Source: Nageia nagi (Eukaryota; Pinophyta). From it: DNA of 64,000 nucleotides. The notes beneath the pieces were generated by a model. The model was not told the DNA's origin. It saw nothing but the letters and a program-made list of their open reading frames with translations, and ran no database searches. The stretch's first letter is position 1. Each line of letters begins with the position of its first letter. This document shows, piece after piece, positions 43,405 through 54,400 of this stretch. Both the position numbers and the translations under genes were made by a program. The stretch lies in assembly GCA_050084985.1 (NCBI GenBank), contig JBITNC010000001.1, positions 41,106,001 through 41,170,000 on the forward strand, given 5' to 3'.

Positions 43405-44554
43405 TGTGATGTCCCCCTTGTATTACTGTACTTAATTCTGGAATCCAACAAATTCCCCCTTTGTATTATATTTAATTATTTAATTGTGCTCTTAAGTTAG
43501 TACTTTGGATAGAAGACTTAATGGGTCATTGGATCCCATTGTGAGCCCCAAGTGGGACATCTCCCTCCCAAGAGTAGATTAGATTGTTTTAATGTACTTT
43601 AAGATCCTGAAACATGATTGTCGAAATCCCAAGGTCTATTTAGCACTTAGTGGATGGATGAGCACTTGTACACATGCGCTAGCCTTGGGGAGACTTATAG
43701 ACCCCGACGTTGGCCCATGACATCCACGTTGCCTCTCTAGATGCCCCCACATGGCTCCTAGACCCATGCATGCATTTTTGGACCCACATGGAGCATGAAG
43801 GAGGCCCAAATACCCACGTTGAGCTTGGAATGACTTGTAGGTGCCAACATTGGGGCTTGAGGGGATTGGGTGATGACATTGAGGTGAGATCCAGTCCAGG
43901 AAAGCTATATTAGCCCTTGGAGCCTTATTGCTGGATATACATATTTGATATTATTCTCATACCATCCAAAGGACAAAAGTCTTAGCGCAACGCTAAGTAA
44001 GATCCCTAGGTGCAACATCTAGGAGGGTTGATAGGTTGAGGGATCTTGTTAATCTACGACTTTGGTGCCCATCCAATGGTATTTCAAGGTTGAACTTCTA
44101 CCATTCAGTTGGTCGCCAAGGTTTGAGGAGGGCTCCTTTGATGGAGAGGATTTAGATTCTGAGGGAGCAAGACTATCCCATTCATTATCCATCCGTCCAA
44201 TAGTGAGAGACACAAGTTGTGCCCTAGTTGGCTCCTTGGAGGCCAACGTCCAACCCTTGGGGGTTGGTATTGTATTATTGCTCATTGTTTATCTTTAATA
44301 TAGCCATTGGGCACTTGGATCTCAGTATTTGTCTTGTGTATGCTTTCATATTGCAACGTTGTGGTATATTTACTATCTCATCCATGTTGTAGCCAAACGT
44401 TGGCATTGTGAGGTTGTGTTTGTTGATATCTGCTAGTCTTGGCCAAGCATTGGCATTATTGCATTGTTGTAGCTTAATTTGGATGCCCTAGGTCAGACAT
44501 TGGAGCATACTTGTGTGTTTTTGATTGCACAAAAAGTGCATTAAGGCTTTTATA
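43405..44554 (+). repeat. 5' LTR of gag-protease element 1
   Basis: The LTR is 1150 bp, starts TGTGATGTCCCCC and ends CTTTTATA where the partner has CTTTTACA. It contains several ACGTTG words. Confidence 0.93.
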
Positions 44555-44555
44555 G

Positions 44556-44567
44556 TGGTATCAGAGC
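44556..44567 (+). other. Primer binding site of gag-protease element 1
   Basis: TGGTATCAGAGC stands one base after the 5' LTR, complementary to initiator tRNA-Met. Confidence 0.92.
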
Positions 44568-44639
44568 TCGGATCTGGCCAACCTGTGCATGATACCTATA
44601 GTACACCGCCACTACACCAGATCCAGTATCAGAAATGAG

Positions 44640-46135
44640 ATGGCATTCGCGAGAAAAAGTGAAAAGTCACAGCTTGAAGAGACACCTTCTAAGGCCGCCC
44701 AAAGATGAGGATCATCGACCATGGATGAATGAAGTTCCGAATGAGGACAATTCTGGTGAGGATAATGAAGCGCCAAGAGGGAGGACCACATCGGCCAAGA
44801 GGAGAAGCCCTACTTTGGCTCGGGATTCCACACCAGAGCGGAGATTTAATGAGCTCATTTCGGCCATCCATATCATGACAGGAGCTATCACTATGATGCA
44901 GAAGCAGTTGAACACTGTCCACAAACAAGTCGAAGGTCAAGAAGAGCCAGAGGGGCACATTAGCCTCCCACGTCCTATCTCAAATGAAGCAAAAGAGCCA
45001 CAAGAGGATGACAGAGCAAATCGGGAGATGAGTATGATGAGATCTACAGTTTGAGAGATAGAGCGTCTACTCACCACGGATCCATGGGTCGTCCAGAACC
45101 CACATTTCTGAGATCCCACTCACATAGAGCTTCGCAAGGAACTAACCCTCTCCTAGGGAGGTACCTAGATGAGGATGTTGGCAAGATAGCGGATCAACCC
45201 ATTATCCTTAAGCCATCCAAACCTATTTTTGCCAAGAGGTCCGCGGATGAGGCAAAGAACAAGGTTCCTAGCCCATTAGAGTTGAATCAGATTTTCAGGG
45301 ACTATTCCATGTTGGAACCAGGGTTGAAGAGAGACATAAACTTCAACGACTACCTAGAAATCCAAGGATTGAAGGGGAGCAGTTCACACAACACACATAT
45401 CAGAGCAGCTCGTGGGGAGATAAGAGAGACCTGCAACAAAAAATTAATAAGATGCAGGTACCACTGTATGATAGCAAGAGGATGACGGCTAGGGCTTGGC
45501 TACATCAGCTACAGACCTATTTTACCTTGAGCTTGAATATGGTAGAGGAGGATGTAATCCACTTTGCATCATTACACTTTGAGGATGATGACCTCAAATG
45601 GTGGCAGCATGGAGTAATTAGCCAGGATTACTCAAACATCACCTCTTTCAATGAGTTTACCAGGCGGTTGGTGAAGAGGTTCGATAGAAAAAGGGAGAAC
45701 GATTACTTTCAAAACTTCACATCTTTGAGACAATAGGGAGCCATGAACGAATATGTATCTGAGTTTCAGAAGATTGCAGTCATGATTCACCATATTCCTG
45801 AGGAGTGGCTAACATTCCTCTTCATAGAGGGATTGATGGAGCCATTACAAGGGATGGTCAAGGTATCCTCACCAAGGAGCCTTGACGATGTTATCAGAGT
45901 TGCATACGACTTGGAGCCAACCATGAAATCCTCAAGGGAGGGAAGACGTACAAGGGGCCAACCACATGGAAGACCTTTGCTGAGAAGGAGGGGCCTAGTC
46001 GGTCCAAACCCTTTCCCCCACCTGGGAAAAATCAGTTGGACGCAGCTACTCGAAGGAAGTTGAGGGAGAAAGGCAAGTGCTTCTATTGCAAGAAGACTTG
46101 GGAGCTAGGGCATCGTTGCCAAGGTAAGGGGTAGG
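44640..46135 (+). pseudogene. Gag of gag-protease element 1
   Basis: The likely start is ATG at 44640 (MAFARKSEKSQLEETPSK), which lines up with MASTNKGGKG in element 2. The frame then shifts to the one carrying PERRFNELISAIHIM. After further shifts come ELNQIFRDYSMLEPGLKRDI and the retrotransposon gag domain: ARAWLHQLQTYFTLS, FASLHFEDDDLKWWQHGVIS, EFTRRLVKRFDR, YVSEFQKIAVMIHHI and FIEGLMEPLQGMV. It ends with a knuckle-like CFYCKKTWELGHRC at 46078-46119. Stops are few (for example TAG at 45736), so the gag decayed late. Confidence 0.88.
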
Positions 46136-46640
46136 TGCATTGCATTGAGGTGTTTTCCAATTAGGAGAGGGATGATTCAAATTTGGATCTTGGCATGGAT
46201 ATGTTGGACCAGGAGGCATCGAAGGCAGAAGGCTCACTGGGGAGTATGATCACTTCACTCCATGGGGTGAAGAAGTACCTCACACTAAAGGTGGTGGGGA
46301 AAGCAGGTGGTCAGGATGTGATGGTCTTGATTGATCTTGGAGCATCCCACAACTTCATTGATGGAGGATTTGTGGAGAAGAAGAACTTAAAGACCAAAGG
46401 ATTTGAAGGATTTCGAGTTTCCAATTCCAACGAGAAACTCACTTTGGTGGATCACATTGTTGAGAAGTTTGGAGTAAGATTGTAGAGTTACAAAGTGAGG
46501 GAGAACTTCTATGTTTATCCATTGAAAGGACATCCTCACATTATTCTGGGAGTGCAGTGGCTGTTTGAGTTGGGTGACATTCACACCAACTATCAGAAAC
46601 TCACTGAGTTTCGAAATTGATGGGAAGACCCACATAGTAC
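46136..46640 (+). pseudogene. Retropepsin-like domain of gag-protease element 1
   Basis: The frame reads YLTLKVVGKAGGQDVMVLID followed by LGASHNFID, the plant Gypsy protease active site but with DLG instead of D-S/T-G, then FRVSNSNEKLTLVDHIVEKF, a TAG at 46483-46485 and, in frame, FYVYPLKGHPHIILGVQWLF, which in full elements lies before the RT. The match fades after LGDIHTNY near 46600. A shift from Ser to Leu in the active site should abolish cleavage. Confidence 0.85.
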
Positions 46641-46734
46641 AGGGAATTTGAGATGATTTCCCATAGTTAGACAACAAGAGGCATGAGGTGATTGAGTGGT
46701 GCCAAAAAAAGGAAGAAGAGGATGAGGCCACGTT

Positions 46735-47360
46735 GGACGTGGAGGAATCTTAACATGAGATAAGGAGCAATGAGGAGCTCCCATACCCCACATTGCATAA
46801 CAAGGAGCTTGGATACTAGACATGGAGGTTGGAGGGCCTTCTACACACAATGTAGGAGCTTGGGGAGGCTAGGTGCTGCACGTTGAGCTTGGAGGGCCTC
46901 CTGCACCTCACGTTGGGCCTTGAGAAGGTTAGCTACCTCACTTTGGGCCTTGAGGAGACTTACTGCCTGACGTTGGAGTTGAGGGAGCTTCTTCCCCTCA
47001 TGTGGGACATCGAGGAGACTTGGAGTAGAACATTGGGCTTGGAGAAGCCCTTACACTCCACATGGGACTTAGGGAGGCTTCTACACCTCACGTGGGAGGT
47101 TGAGGAATTTTTGTGAGTGGTGGTGAGCATGGAGGAGTTTGGGCACTCCATGTTGGGATTGATGAGGTTTGGGCACCCAACGATTGGGTTGATGGAGTGT
47201 TGGCTTCCCACGTTGGACCTGGGAAGGTTTGGGCACTTGGTAGTGGGTTGGAAGGCAACTTGGCACCACACGCGGGAGGACATGGAAGTTTTTTACTCCA
47301 CGTTGGTAGTGGGGAGAGTTTGGGACCCCACGTTGAGTTTCGGGAAGTCTTGGCCTCAAT
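46735..47360 (+). repeat. CACGTTGG-type minisatellite in place of pol
   Basis: The region is a string of degenerate units, roughly 30-40 bp, built on CACGTTGGGCTTGGAGGAG and GCTTCTACACCTCACGT. Many frames stay open across it on both strands, but their translations are repeats with no motif. The CACGTTGG word also occurs in this element's LTRs. Confidence 0.8.
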
Positions 47361-47719
47361 TATTGAGCAAAGCGCCACCCCCCCCCTCTTATTTACACTC
47401 ACATATGGTTACTTGAGATTTTTGCATGTAGATTCTCTAGGAGACTTCCATCTGCATACACCCCTATGCTTTCTGAGGACAACAACTTGGCACCTGATGA
47501 GGAGTGACATCAACAACATATCAAAATTTTTACATGCATTGTTGATACATGAGGATACAACTTCAACATTTTACACAGGACCTTCATCATGGAGGGGACA
47601 TATTGAAGTTGCATTCCATAATGTAGATTGTAGTCAATAAGGTTGAAGGATTCTTGGAAGACAATATGCTGCAACATTCTACCATTGCTTGAGGGCAAGC
47701 AATTCGAGAGGGGAGGCTT

Positions 47720-48880
47720 TGTGATGACCCCCTTGTATTATTGTACTTAATTCTAGATTCCAACAGATTCCTGCTTTGTATTATATTTAATTATTTAATT
47801 ATGCTCTTAAGTTAGTACTTGAAATAGAAGACTTAGTGGGTCATTAGACCCCACTGTGAGCCTCAATTGGGATGTCTCCCTCCTAAGTGTAGATTAGAGT
47901 GTTTTAATGTACTTGGAGATCTCGATACATGATTGTGGGAATCCCAAGGTCTATTTAGCACTTAGTGGATGGATGAGCACTTGTACACATGTGCCAGCCT
48001 TGGGGAGACTTCTAGACCCCCACGTTGGCCCATAACACCCACGTTGCCCCCTAGATGCCCACGCATGCCTCCTAGACCCACACATGCATTCTTGGACCCA
48101 CATGGAGCATGAGGGAGCAGATACCCATGTTGAACTTGGAATGACTCCTAGGTGCCAACGTTGGGGCTTGAGGGGATTGGATGATGACATTGAGGTGAGA
48201 TCTAGATCTAGGAAAGCTATAGTAGCCCTTGGAGCCTTATTGTTGGATACATAGATTTGATATTATTCTCATACCTTCTAAAGGTCAAAAGTCTTAGTGC
48301 AATGCTAAGCAAGATCCCTAGGTGCAACATCTAGGAGGGTTGATAGGTTGAGGCATCTTGCTAATCTACGGCTTTGGTGTAGCACCCTAGCCCATCCAGT
48401 GGTATTCCGAGGTTGAGCTTCCACCATTCAATTGGTCACAAGGGTTTGAGGAGGGCTTCTTTGGTGGAGAGGATTCAAATTCTAAGGGAGCAAGATTCTT
48501 CCATTCATCATTCGTCCATCCAGTAGTGAGAGACATGTTGTGCCCTAGTTGGCTCCTTGGAGGCCAACGTCCAGCCTTTGGGGCTTGGTATTGTATTATT
48601 GCTCATTGTTTATCTTCAATACAGCTGTTGGGCATTTGAATCTCAGTATTTGTCTTATGTATGGTTTCATATTGCAACATTGTGGTATATTTACTATCTC
48701 GTGCATGTTGTAGCCATACGTTGGGATTGTGAGGTTGTTTTGTTGATATCTGCTAGTCTTGGCCAAATGTTGGCATTATTGCATTGTTGTAGCTTTAATT
48801 TGGATGCCCTAGGTCAAACGTTGGAGCACACTTGTGTGTTTTTGATTAAATTGCACTAAAATTGCATTTAGGCTTTTACA
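47720..48880 (+). repeat. 3' LTR of gag-protease element 1
   Basis: The LTR is 1161 bp, starts TGTGATGACCCCC and ends CTTTTACA, directly followed by the GTGGG duplication. It matches 43405-44554 throughout with scattered differences. Confidence 0.93.
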
Positions 48881-48984
48881 GTGGGCTTAAGCTAGGCAAC
48901 AAATATTGAAGACTTAAAGTTAATGAAGTTTCACTTTTGTGGTTTAAATTTGGATTGTTGATTGTTTATATAGTTTTTTCAAAG

Positions 48985-49865
48985 CTATGTGGGAAGACAT
49001 TCCTTCCCTTGGAGGAGGAATTCCTTGTTTTGAGAACACAAGAATGTTGAGGGGGGGCGAGTTTTCTCATTGTTGTCTTTTTTTGGGGAATGACTTAGAC
49101 ATTATGGAGGAAGAGGGGAACCGTTCCTCCGCCCTTGTGCCCCTCCATTGGGAATGCCAAGGGGAACACTTGACCATTCTCGGGAGTGGCTAGTGAGCAA
49201 CTAGTCCAATAGCTCCTGAGAATGACCAAGCATTCCCCTTGGTTTGGGCAGCAAGGCTATTTTAAAAGCAAAAAAAACACACACTTAAATTTATAAAAAA
49301 AAGACCAAATTTGAAAGGGGTGGGACCCACCATCCCTCAAAACCTAATATCAACTTATAAATGCATGTAAAGTTCCCAACATAACCATATTTCATTTTAT
49401 GCAGCTATGAGAAGAGAAAGTTCCAAACATAACCACATGTCAAAGTCTACTTCTGTTTTATGTATTTAGTTTTATTTTTATTCTTTACATTGTTACAATT
49501 TTACTAGACTTATCTATGATCGTTGATCTATCATTACGTGCTAGATTGATTCAAACCCAATGACATTATGTCTTATGATCATTGATTATGGTGCAATGCT
49601 CATACTTCATTTTGATATTCTAATTCATACGTGATGTCTAATTTGAAATTTCAATTCCAAGTTTTGTATACACGATTGAATTGATAATAATATTGAATTT
49701 GAACAATGAAATCTAAAAAATCTAAAATTTTCGAGAATTTTTACTAGTATTATACTAGTCGTTTCCTTGCCGTTCCTAGGGTGGTCCCCAAAAATGACCT
49801 TCGTCGTTCCCCTGTTCTCGAATACATGTTCCCTCGTATCCTCATTCCTTGCTCTTGTGGAACCT
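48985..49865. mobile_element. Probable miniature (non-autonomous) hAT element
   Basis: The ends are imperfect inverted repeats: GGAATTCCTTGTTTTGAGAAC near 49015 against the complement of GTTCTCGAATACATGTTCCC near 49810-49830. GTGGGACCCACCATCC and CTTATAAATGCATGTAA (49319-49370) match the hAT 5' region near 40285-40345, so it derives from the same hAT family. It contains no transposase domain. It lies between the DUF659 part and the C-terminal part of the large hAT. Exact borders and target duplication were not determined. Confidence 0.5.
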
Positions 49866-49889
49866 TGAGTTTTTTAACTTTTAGTTTTT

Positions 49890-50535
49890 AGTTTTTTGTA
49901 GGTACATTATGTCTTTCATTACTTTAGTTGTTGCGGTAATAAGATTTGTCAATACAAATGCTCCTTATTTAGGAGAGATATGTGAAATTTTTGATAACAT
50001 GCTTGAGGATTTGAAAAATATAGTTTATGCTAAAGATCCTTCTTTTTATGAGTGCCACATTAGACCCATTATACAAAAGAGGTGGGATAGGATGAATATT
50101 GCTCTACATATGGTTGCATATGCATTGAATTCGAAGTGGTATGCACCTAGAATTGGGAGAATGACACCTAGTGAGGATCTTGAGGGAACGATGGGTTTAA
50201 GAAGTGTTTTAAAAAGATGTTTTTGTTGGAGGCTAGTACCATACTTAGAATCTTAGGGGTCCTCATTTCAACCAACCAGAGTGCAAGGAGGATAGGGCTA
50301 CCATTTCCCAAAAAGACCCCATTAGATGGTGGAAACTATATGGGGATGATGCTCCACACTTATAGCATCTTGCACTTAGGCTCCTTTCTTAGGTTGGTAG
50401 TTCATCTACTATAGAGAGAAATTGGTTCACCTATAGCTTCATCCACAGTTTGAGGTGGAGCAAGTTTGGCTTTCGTAGAGTGAAAAAGCTAGTTGCAGTG
50501 CATAACTCTATTTGCCTTCATGGTGGGATTGACTT
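49890..50535 (+). pseudogene. hAT transposase, C-terminal part with dimerisation domain
   Basis: The frame reads VVAVIRFVNTNAPYLGEICE, YAKDPSFYECHIRPIIQKRW (to about 50090), MNIALHMVAYALNSKWYAPR, and after a shift WWKLYGDDAPHL, LALRLLS, ERNWFTYSFIHSLRWSKFGF and KLVAVHNSICLHGG. The last blocks are the hAT dimerisation domain (Dimer_Tnp_hAT), needed for active transposase. Stops are present at two or more places. The 3' end of the transposon is cut by the adjoining Gypsy sequence. Confidence 0.87.
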
Positions 50536-50589
50536 TTCTATTGTTGGGAAGCATTTGATGATCCACTTGGCCCTTACTCACTCTCAGAC

Positions 50590-50963
50590 TATGGCAACAA
50601 CTACCTTAGCCGACAAGGCAATCAATCTTATCACCATTGTGATTGACTTGGACACCAAGCGACATTAGTATTGCAAAACCAACCACTCGGCGTGCCAAGT
50701 GTAAAGTGCCATTCTGCAATGGAGTTCATAATGCTGATTTACTCAAAACCCAAAATGATAAAAGGTGGTCTTTGTTCTACTCAAACTTTCAAGGATTGTG
50801 AAAATGGCGATCCACAAGCATAGAGTCATCTCTTGGGATGACCTTGTGTCATTTCTATGTAACACTTGTTATCCTTCTAATTATAAACATGATCTCCAAG
50901 TCAAATGGCTTTGACCTTGGCAAGGATTTCAACAATCAGTTCAAGACTATATCAATCAATTTA
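50590..50963 (+). pseudogene. Gypsy copy A gag, first part
   Basis: The DNA matches the reverse complement of about 63300-63660 over stretches such as TATTGCAAAACCAACC and AAGTGTAAAGTG, and TTGGCAAGGATTTCAACAAT. By context it is the gag N-terminal part (the LL..F..SS..VKW..FD.AKDFN-like region). Many stops are present. Confidence 0.6.
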
Positions 50964-52292
50964 TGTAACATCCCTTTTTGAACAAAAATAAGTAAATTTC
51001 GGATCCTAGGTGTTCCCTTTGTAAATATTTTATTTTTGCATTATTAATTACTTGGGATAGAAAAATAATGGTCCATTTGACCCACATTGTGAGCCCCAAA
51101 GAGGGATGTTTTCCTCCCAAGCTTAGGATGAGTTATTTTATTGTTGTTTGTACACTTGTAGATCCTTAAGATTGATTGTGGGAATCCCAAGTCTTGTATA
51201 GCACCGAGGATGACACATTAACATGGATTGTCACCTATAGCCCCAACGTTGGACTTGGGAGCACTTGTACACTTGCGCGACCCTTGGGGAGACTCCTAGA
51301 CCCCCACGTTTGCCAATGATGACACTAGAGCATCCTAGATACCCACGTTGGGCATGTATGACCCCTAGACACCCACGTTGTATGACCCCTAGACACCTAC
51401 ATTGGGCATGTATGACTCGTATACACCCATGTTGGGCATGTATGATTCCTAAACACCCACGTTGGGCATGTATGACCCCTAGACATCCATGTTGGGCATT
51501 TTGGAGCCTCTAAGAGGCTAATGTTGGATTTGGGAGGCCGGTTGATGACTTCTAGGTGAGATCTAGATCCAGGGAATGTTATATAAGGCATTGGAGCATC
51601 ATTGCAAAGATATGTTGATTATTATATTGAAACCCCTTCTTCTATTCGAAGTTACCAAAGACTTGGCAACGTCAAGCACCCTTGGCCGTGTAGACCTAGG
51701 AGAGTCTTGGAGGCTTGGAACACCTTCTGACTAGCAATTGAGGTGATTGTTCGTGATGTGAGGTTGCCCTACCATGAGGTGTCCATAGCGTTCTACATCT
51801 TTGAATCCATCCGATGGTATTCCGGAATTGCATTTGTTCTCTTCGTTGGGAGCTAGCCTGTAGGCTGTGAGGAAGCCCTTCAGTGAGGTGTCCATAGATT
51901 TGGTAGAGTGTGATTGTTCTACAACATATCTGCATCAAAGTTTATATTTGCACATCAATGTGCCCTAGTTGGCTCCTTGGAGGCGAATGTTGAGCCTTTG
52001 AGGGCTTGGTATTGCTTGTACTTATAATTTTTCTTTTAATGAAGCATTGACACACTTGATCTCCCATTCTTGTCTCATATTTTGGTGCATTTGATATAAT
52101 CTTGCTTCCTTGTGTGTGACGTTGGGCAATTGGGGTGTTATTTGGCTTGTAGAGTGAGTGGTTGGATTTCTGGCACATTTTTGTATATGTCTCATGTCCG
52201 AGATCAGTTCGTGGCATCTTAGAGGCATAATTTGATATTTATTGCTCATTGTTTGGCAAATATATGCATGGAGAATTATTTGAAATTTTACA
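50964..52292 (+). repeat. 5' LTR of gag-protease element 2
   Basis: The LTR is 1329 bp, starts TGTAACATCCC and ends AATTTTACA. It includes a run of about 30-bp CCCACGTTGGGCATG repeats with more units than the 3' LTR. Confidence 0.92.
51336..51507 (+). repeat. 30-bp CACGTTGGGCATG tandem repeat, 5' LTR
   Basis: About six units of TAGACACCCACGTTGGGCAT followed by GTATGACCCC, one of them shortened. The apparent reading frames across this array on both strands are repeat by-products. Confidence 0.9.
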
Positions 52293-52293
52293 G

Positions 52294-52305
52294 TGGTATC
52301 AGAGC
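52294..52305 (+). other. Primer binding site of gag-protease element 2
   Basis: TGGTATCAGAGC stands one base after the 5' LTR, complementary to initiator tRNA-Met. Confidence 0.92.
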
Positions 52306-52376
52306 TTGATTTGGCCAACCTGTGAATGAGACCAACAATTCATAGTCATTACACTAGATCTAGTGTCGAGAGAGAA

Positions 52377-53880
52377 ATGGCTTCAACAAATAAAGGTGGA
52401 AAAGGGGTATTGCAAGAAGAAACTCCAGCCAGATTAGTTTAGAATGAGGCTCATGACCCTTGGATGGAAGACGTCCAGGATAGAGAGCAATATAGCGAAG
52501 GTAATTTGGCTAGAAGTAGATCTCCTCAGTCTTGAAGAAGGAGCCCTACACAAGCCAGAGAATTCATGCCAGAAAAGAAATTCAATGAGCTCTTTATGGC
52601 CATGAAGAATATGACTAAGGTAGTGCAAAATCAAATGACCAAGATGGATGCTTGGTTTGGAAGAGAAAAAGCCCAAAAGGGAAACATGAGGAATCCTAGT
52701 CCCCCATGTTCCATTCCGGATGATGAGGATGATCCAAGAGAAGAGGAAAGGCGTGAAAGAGAGCATAGCTGGAGGAGGTCACATAGTTTGAAAGATTGAT
52801 GATCCACTCATCATGGGTCAATGAGTCACCAAGAGCATGCATTCATGAGATCCCATTGCCATAGAGCACCACGTGGGACCAACCCACTTTTGAGACGATT
52901 CTTGTATGAGGACGGTGGAAAGATAGGGGAGCTGCCAATCATTCCTAGGCTGCCTAAACCCATGTTTGCCAAAAGATCTTCAAATGAAGTAAAAAATTGG
53001 GTCCCAAACCCCCTTGAATTAAATCAGATTTTTAAAGATTATTCCATGCTTGATTCAAAATTGAGAAAAGATTTGAATTTTAGTAGCTATTTGGGGATAT
53101 TGGATTTGAAAGGATGTAGTTCTCATGGGACCCATTCTCAAGGAAATTCATGGGGTGATAAGAAAGATTTGCAGCAAAAGATAAATAAAATGCAGGTACC
53201 CATGTATGATGGGAAGAAGATGATGACTAGGGCATGGCTACATCAACTCCAAACGTACTTCACTCTAAGCCCCAACATGATTGAAGGAGATGCCATCCAT
53301 TTTGCATTGTTGCATTTTGAGGGAGATGCTCTCGAATGGTGGCAGCATGGGGTAATTAGCCAAGAGTATTCTCATATTTCCTCTTTTGATGAGTTTGCTA
53401 GGAGATTGGTAAAATGTTTTGATAAGAAGGAAAATGATTATTTTAGAGAGCTCACATCTCTAAAACAGCAAGGAACAGTTGAGGATTATATCTCAGAATT
53501 TCAAAAGATATCAGTGATGATTCACAATATTTGAGAGGAAAGGTTGACTTTCATTTTTGTAGAGGGATTGATGGAATCTCTACAAGGGATGGTGAAAATT
53601 TCAAGACCAAAAACACTTGATGACGCAATAAGGGCAACATACGATTTGGAGCCCCACTATGACTACCCTCAAAGGTGCACAAATGCATAAAGGACATGTT
53701 ATGAGAAAATTTGCAGCAGAAAAAGAAGTGACCAGCAAGCCCAAGACATTCTTCCCACCTAGGACAAATCAGTTGGATGCAACTACCAGGAAGAAATTGA
53801 GGAAGGTAAATGTTTCCATTGCAAGAAATTGTGGGAACTAGGGCATAATTTTCAAGGCAAGGGACAAGTGTACTACATTG
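52377..53880 (+). pseudogene. Gag of gag-protease element 2
   Basis: The start ATG at 52377 gives MASTNKGGKGVLQEETPA, followed by a TAG, then in frame PEKKFNELFMAMKNMTK. A TGA at 52797 and later shifts follow. The gag domain (52821-53534) has FAKRSSNEVKNWVPNPLELN, RAWLHQLQTYFTLSPNM, FALLHFEGDALEWWQHGVIS and YISEFQKISVMIHNI, ending at a TGA, then FVEGLMESLQGMV. The knuckle near 53805-53850 is shifted and partly lost (HCKKLWELGHNFQGKG-like). Similarity to the gag of element 1 is strong throughout. Confidence 0.88.
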
Positions 53881-54400
53881 AGGTTCTTCCTCATGATGAT
53901 GATGGTTTTGATTTGGAGCTTGATGTGGACGTGTTGGAGCATGATGAGATGTCCAAGGAAGAGGCATCTCTTGGAAGCATGATTGCTTCCCTCAATGGAG
54001 CACCAAAATATTTCACCTTGAAGGTAATTGACCAATCAAGAGGACAAGAGGTAATGGTCCTAATAGATCCTGGTGCTACTCATAATTTTATCGATGAAAA
54101 CTTTGTAAGCAAGAGAGGAATTAAGACTAAAAGTTTTGAAGGGTTTAGAGTTTCTAATACTAATGGGAAACTTACTTTTGTGGATCAAGTGGTTGAAAAA
54201 TTTGGAGTAAGGTTGCAAAACGATACTACTAGAGAACTTTTATGTGTATCCTCTAGATGGCCATCCTCATATGATTTTGGAAGTACAATGGCTGTTTGAA
54301 TTGGGTGATATTCACACCAATTACAGAAATCTAACTACGAGTTTTCAGGTTGATGGTAAGGCTCATACCTTAGAAGGAATTAAGGAAGATTGTCCTCAAG
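53881..54400 (+). pseudogene. Retropepsin-like domain of gag-protease element 2
   Basis: The frame reads SLGSMIASLNGAPKYFTLKV, GQEVMVLIDPGATHNFID (active site with DPG), FEGFRVSNTNGKLTFVDQVV and KFGVRLQN, then after a shift PLDGHPHMILEVQWLFELG. Related Gypsy proteases in plants also show DPG at times, so it may or may not be inactive. The match to element 1 ends at the same point (LGDIHTNY), after which no RT follows. Confidence 0.85.

Larger units (their letters stand above)
43405..48880 (+). mobile_element. Gag-protease-only Ty3/Gypsy-type element 1
   Basis: The element is 5.5 kb with LTRs at 43405-44554 and 47720-48880 and a perfect 5-bp target duplication GTGGG (43400-43404 and 48881-48885). 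A tRNA-iMet primer site follows the 5' LTR, and a purine run (GAGAGGGGAGGCTT) precedes the 3' LTR. Inside are gag, a zinc knuckle and a retropepsin-like domain, but no RT, RNase H or integrase. In their place is a minisatellite (about 46735-47360). Because both LTRs and the target site are intact, the lack of pol was present when it inserted. It must therefore have been moved by another element's enzymes. Confidence 0.92.
39965..50535 (+). mobile_element. hAT DNA transposon, disrupted by three insertions
   Basis: The transposase order is that of a hAT with a BED-like finger, DUF659 and a C-terminal dimerisation domain, spread over 40560-41123, 42549-43404 and 49890-50535. A solo LTR (41124-42548), a gag-protease Gypsy-type element (43405-48880) and probably a miniature hAT (about 48985-49865) separate the parts. 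The 5' end is G-rich, with CACGGGGAGGTGTCCCC near 39975 and GGGAACGTGTATCCG near 39998, whose near-complement recurs inverted near 49820. The 3' end is missing where a Gypsy copy begins. No 8-bp target duplication could be identified. Confidence 0.8.

Noticed and set aside
46883-47640. Several overlapping open frames of 77-175 codons
   Set aside because: They lie in the CACGTTGG minisatellite, are open on both strands, have repetitive composition and show no domain.
51265-51591. Open frames on both strands with repeated Thr-Pro-Arg-His-Pro or Cys-Pro-Thr-Trp-Val units
   Set aside because: They are translations of the 30-bp LTR repeat array; the period is a multiple of three, so every frame stays open. 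The same applies at 55473-55787.
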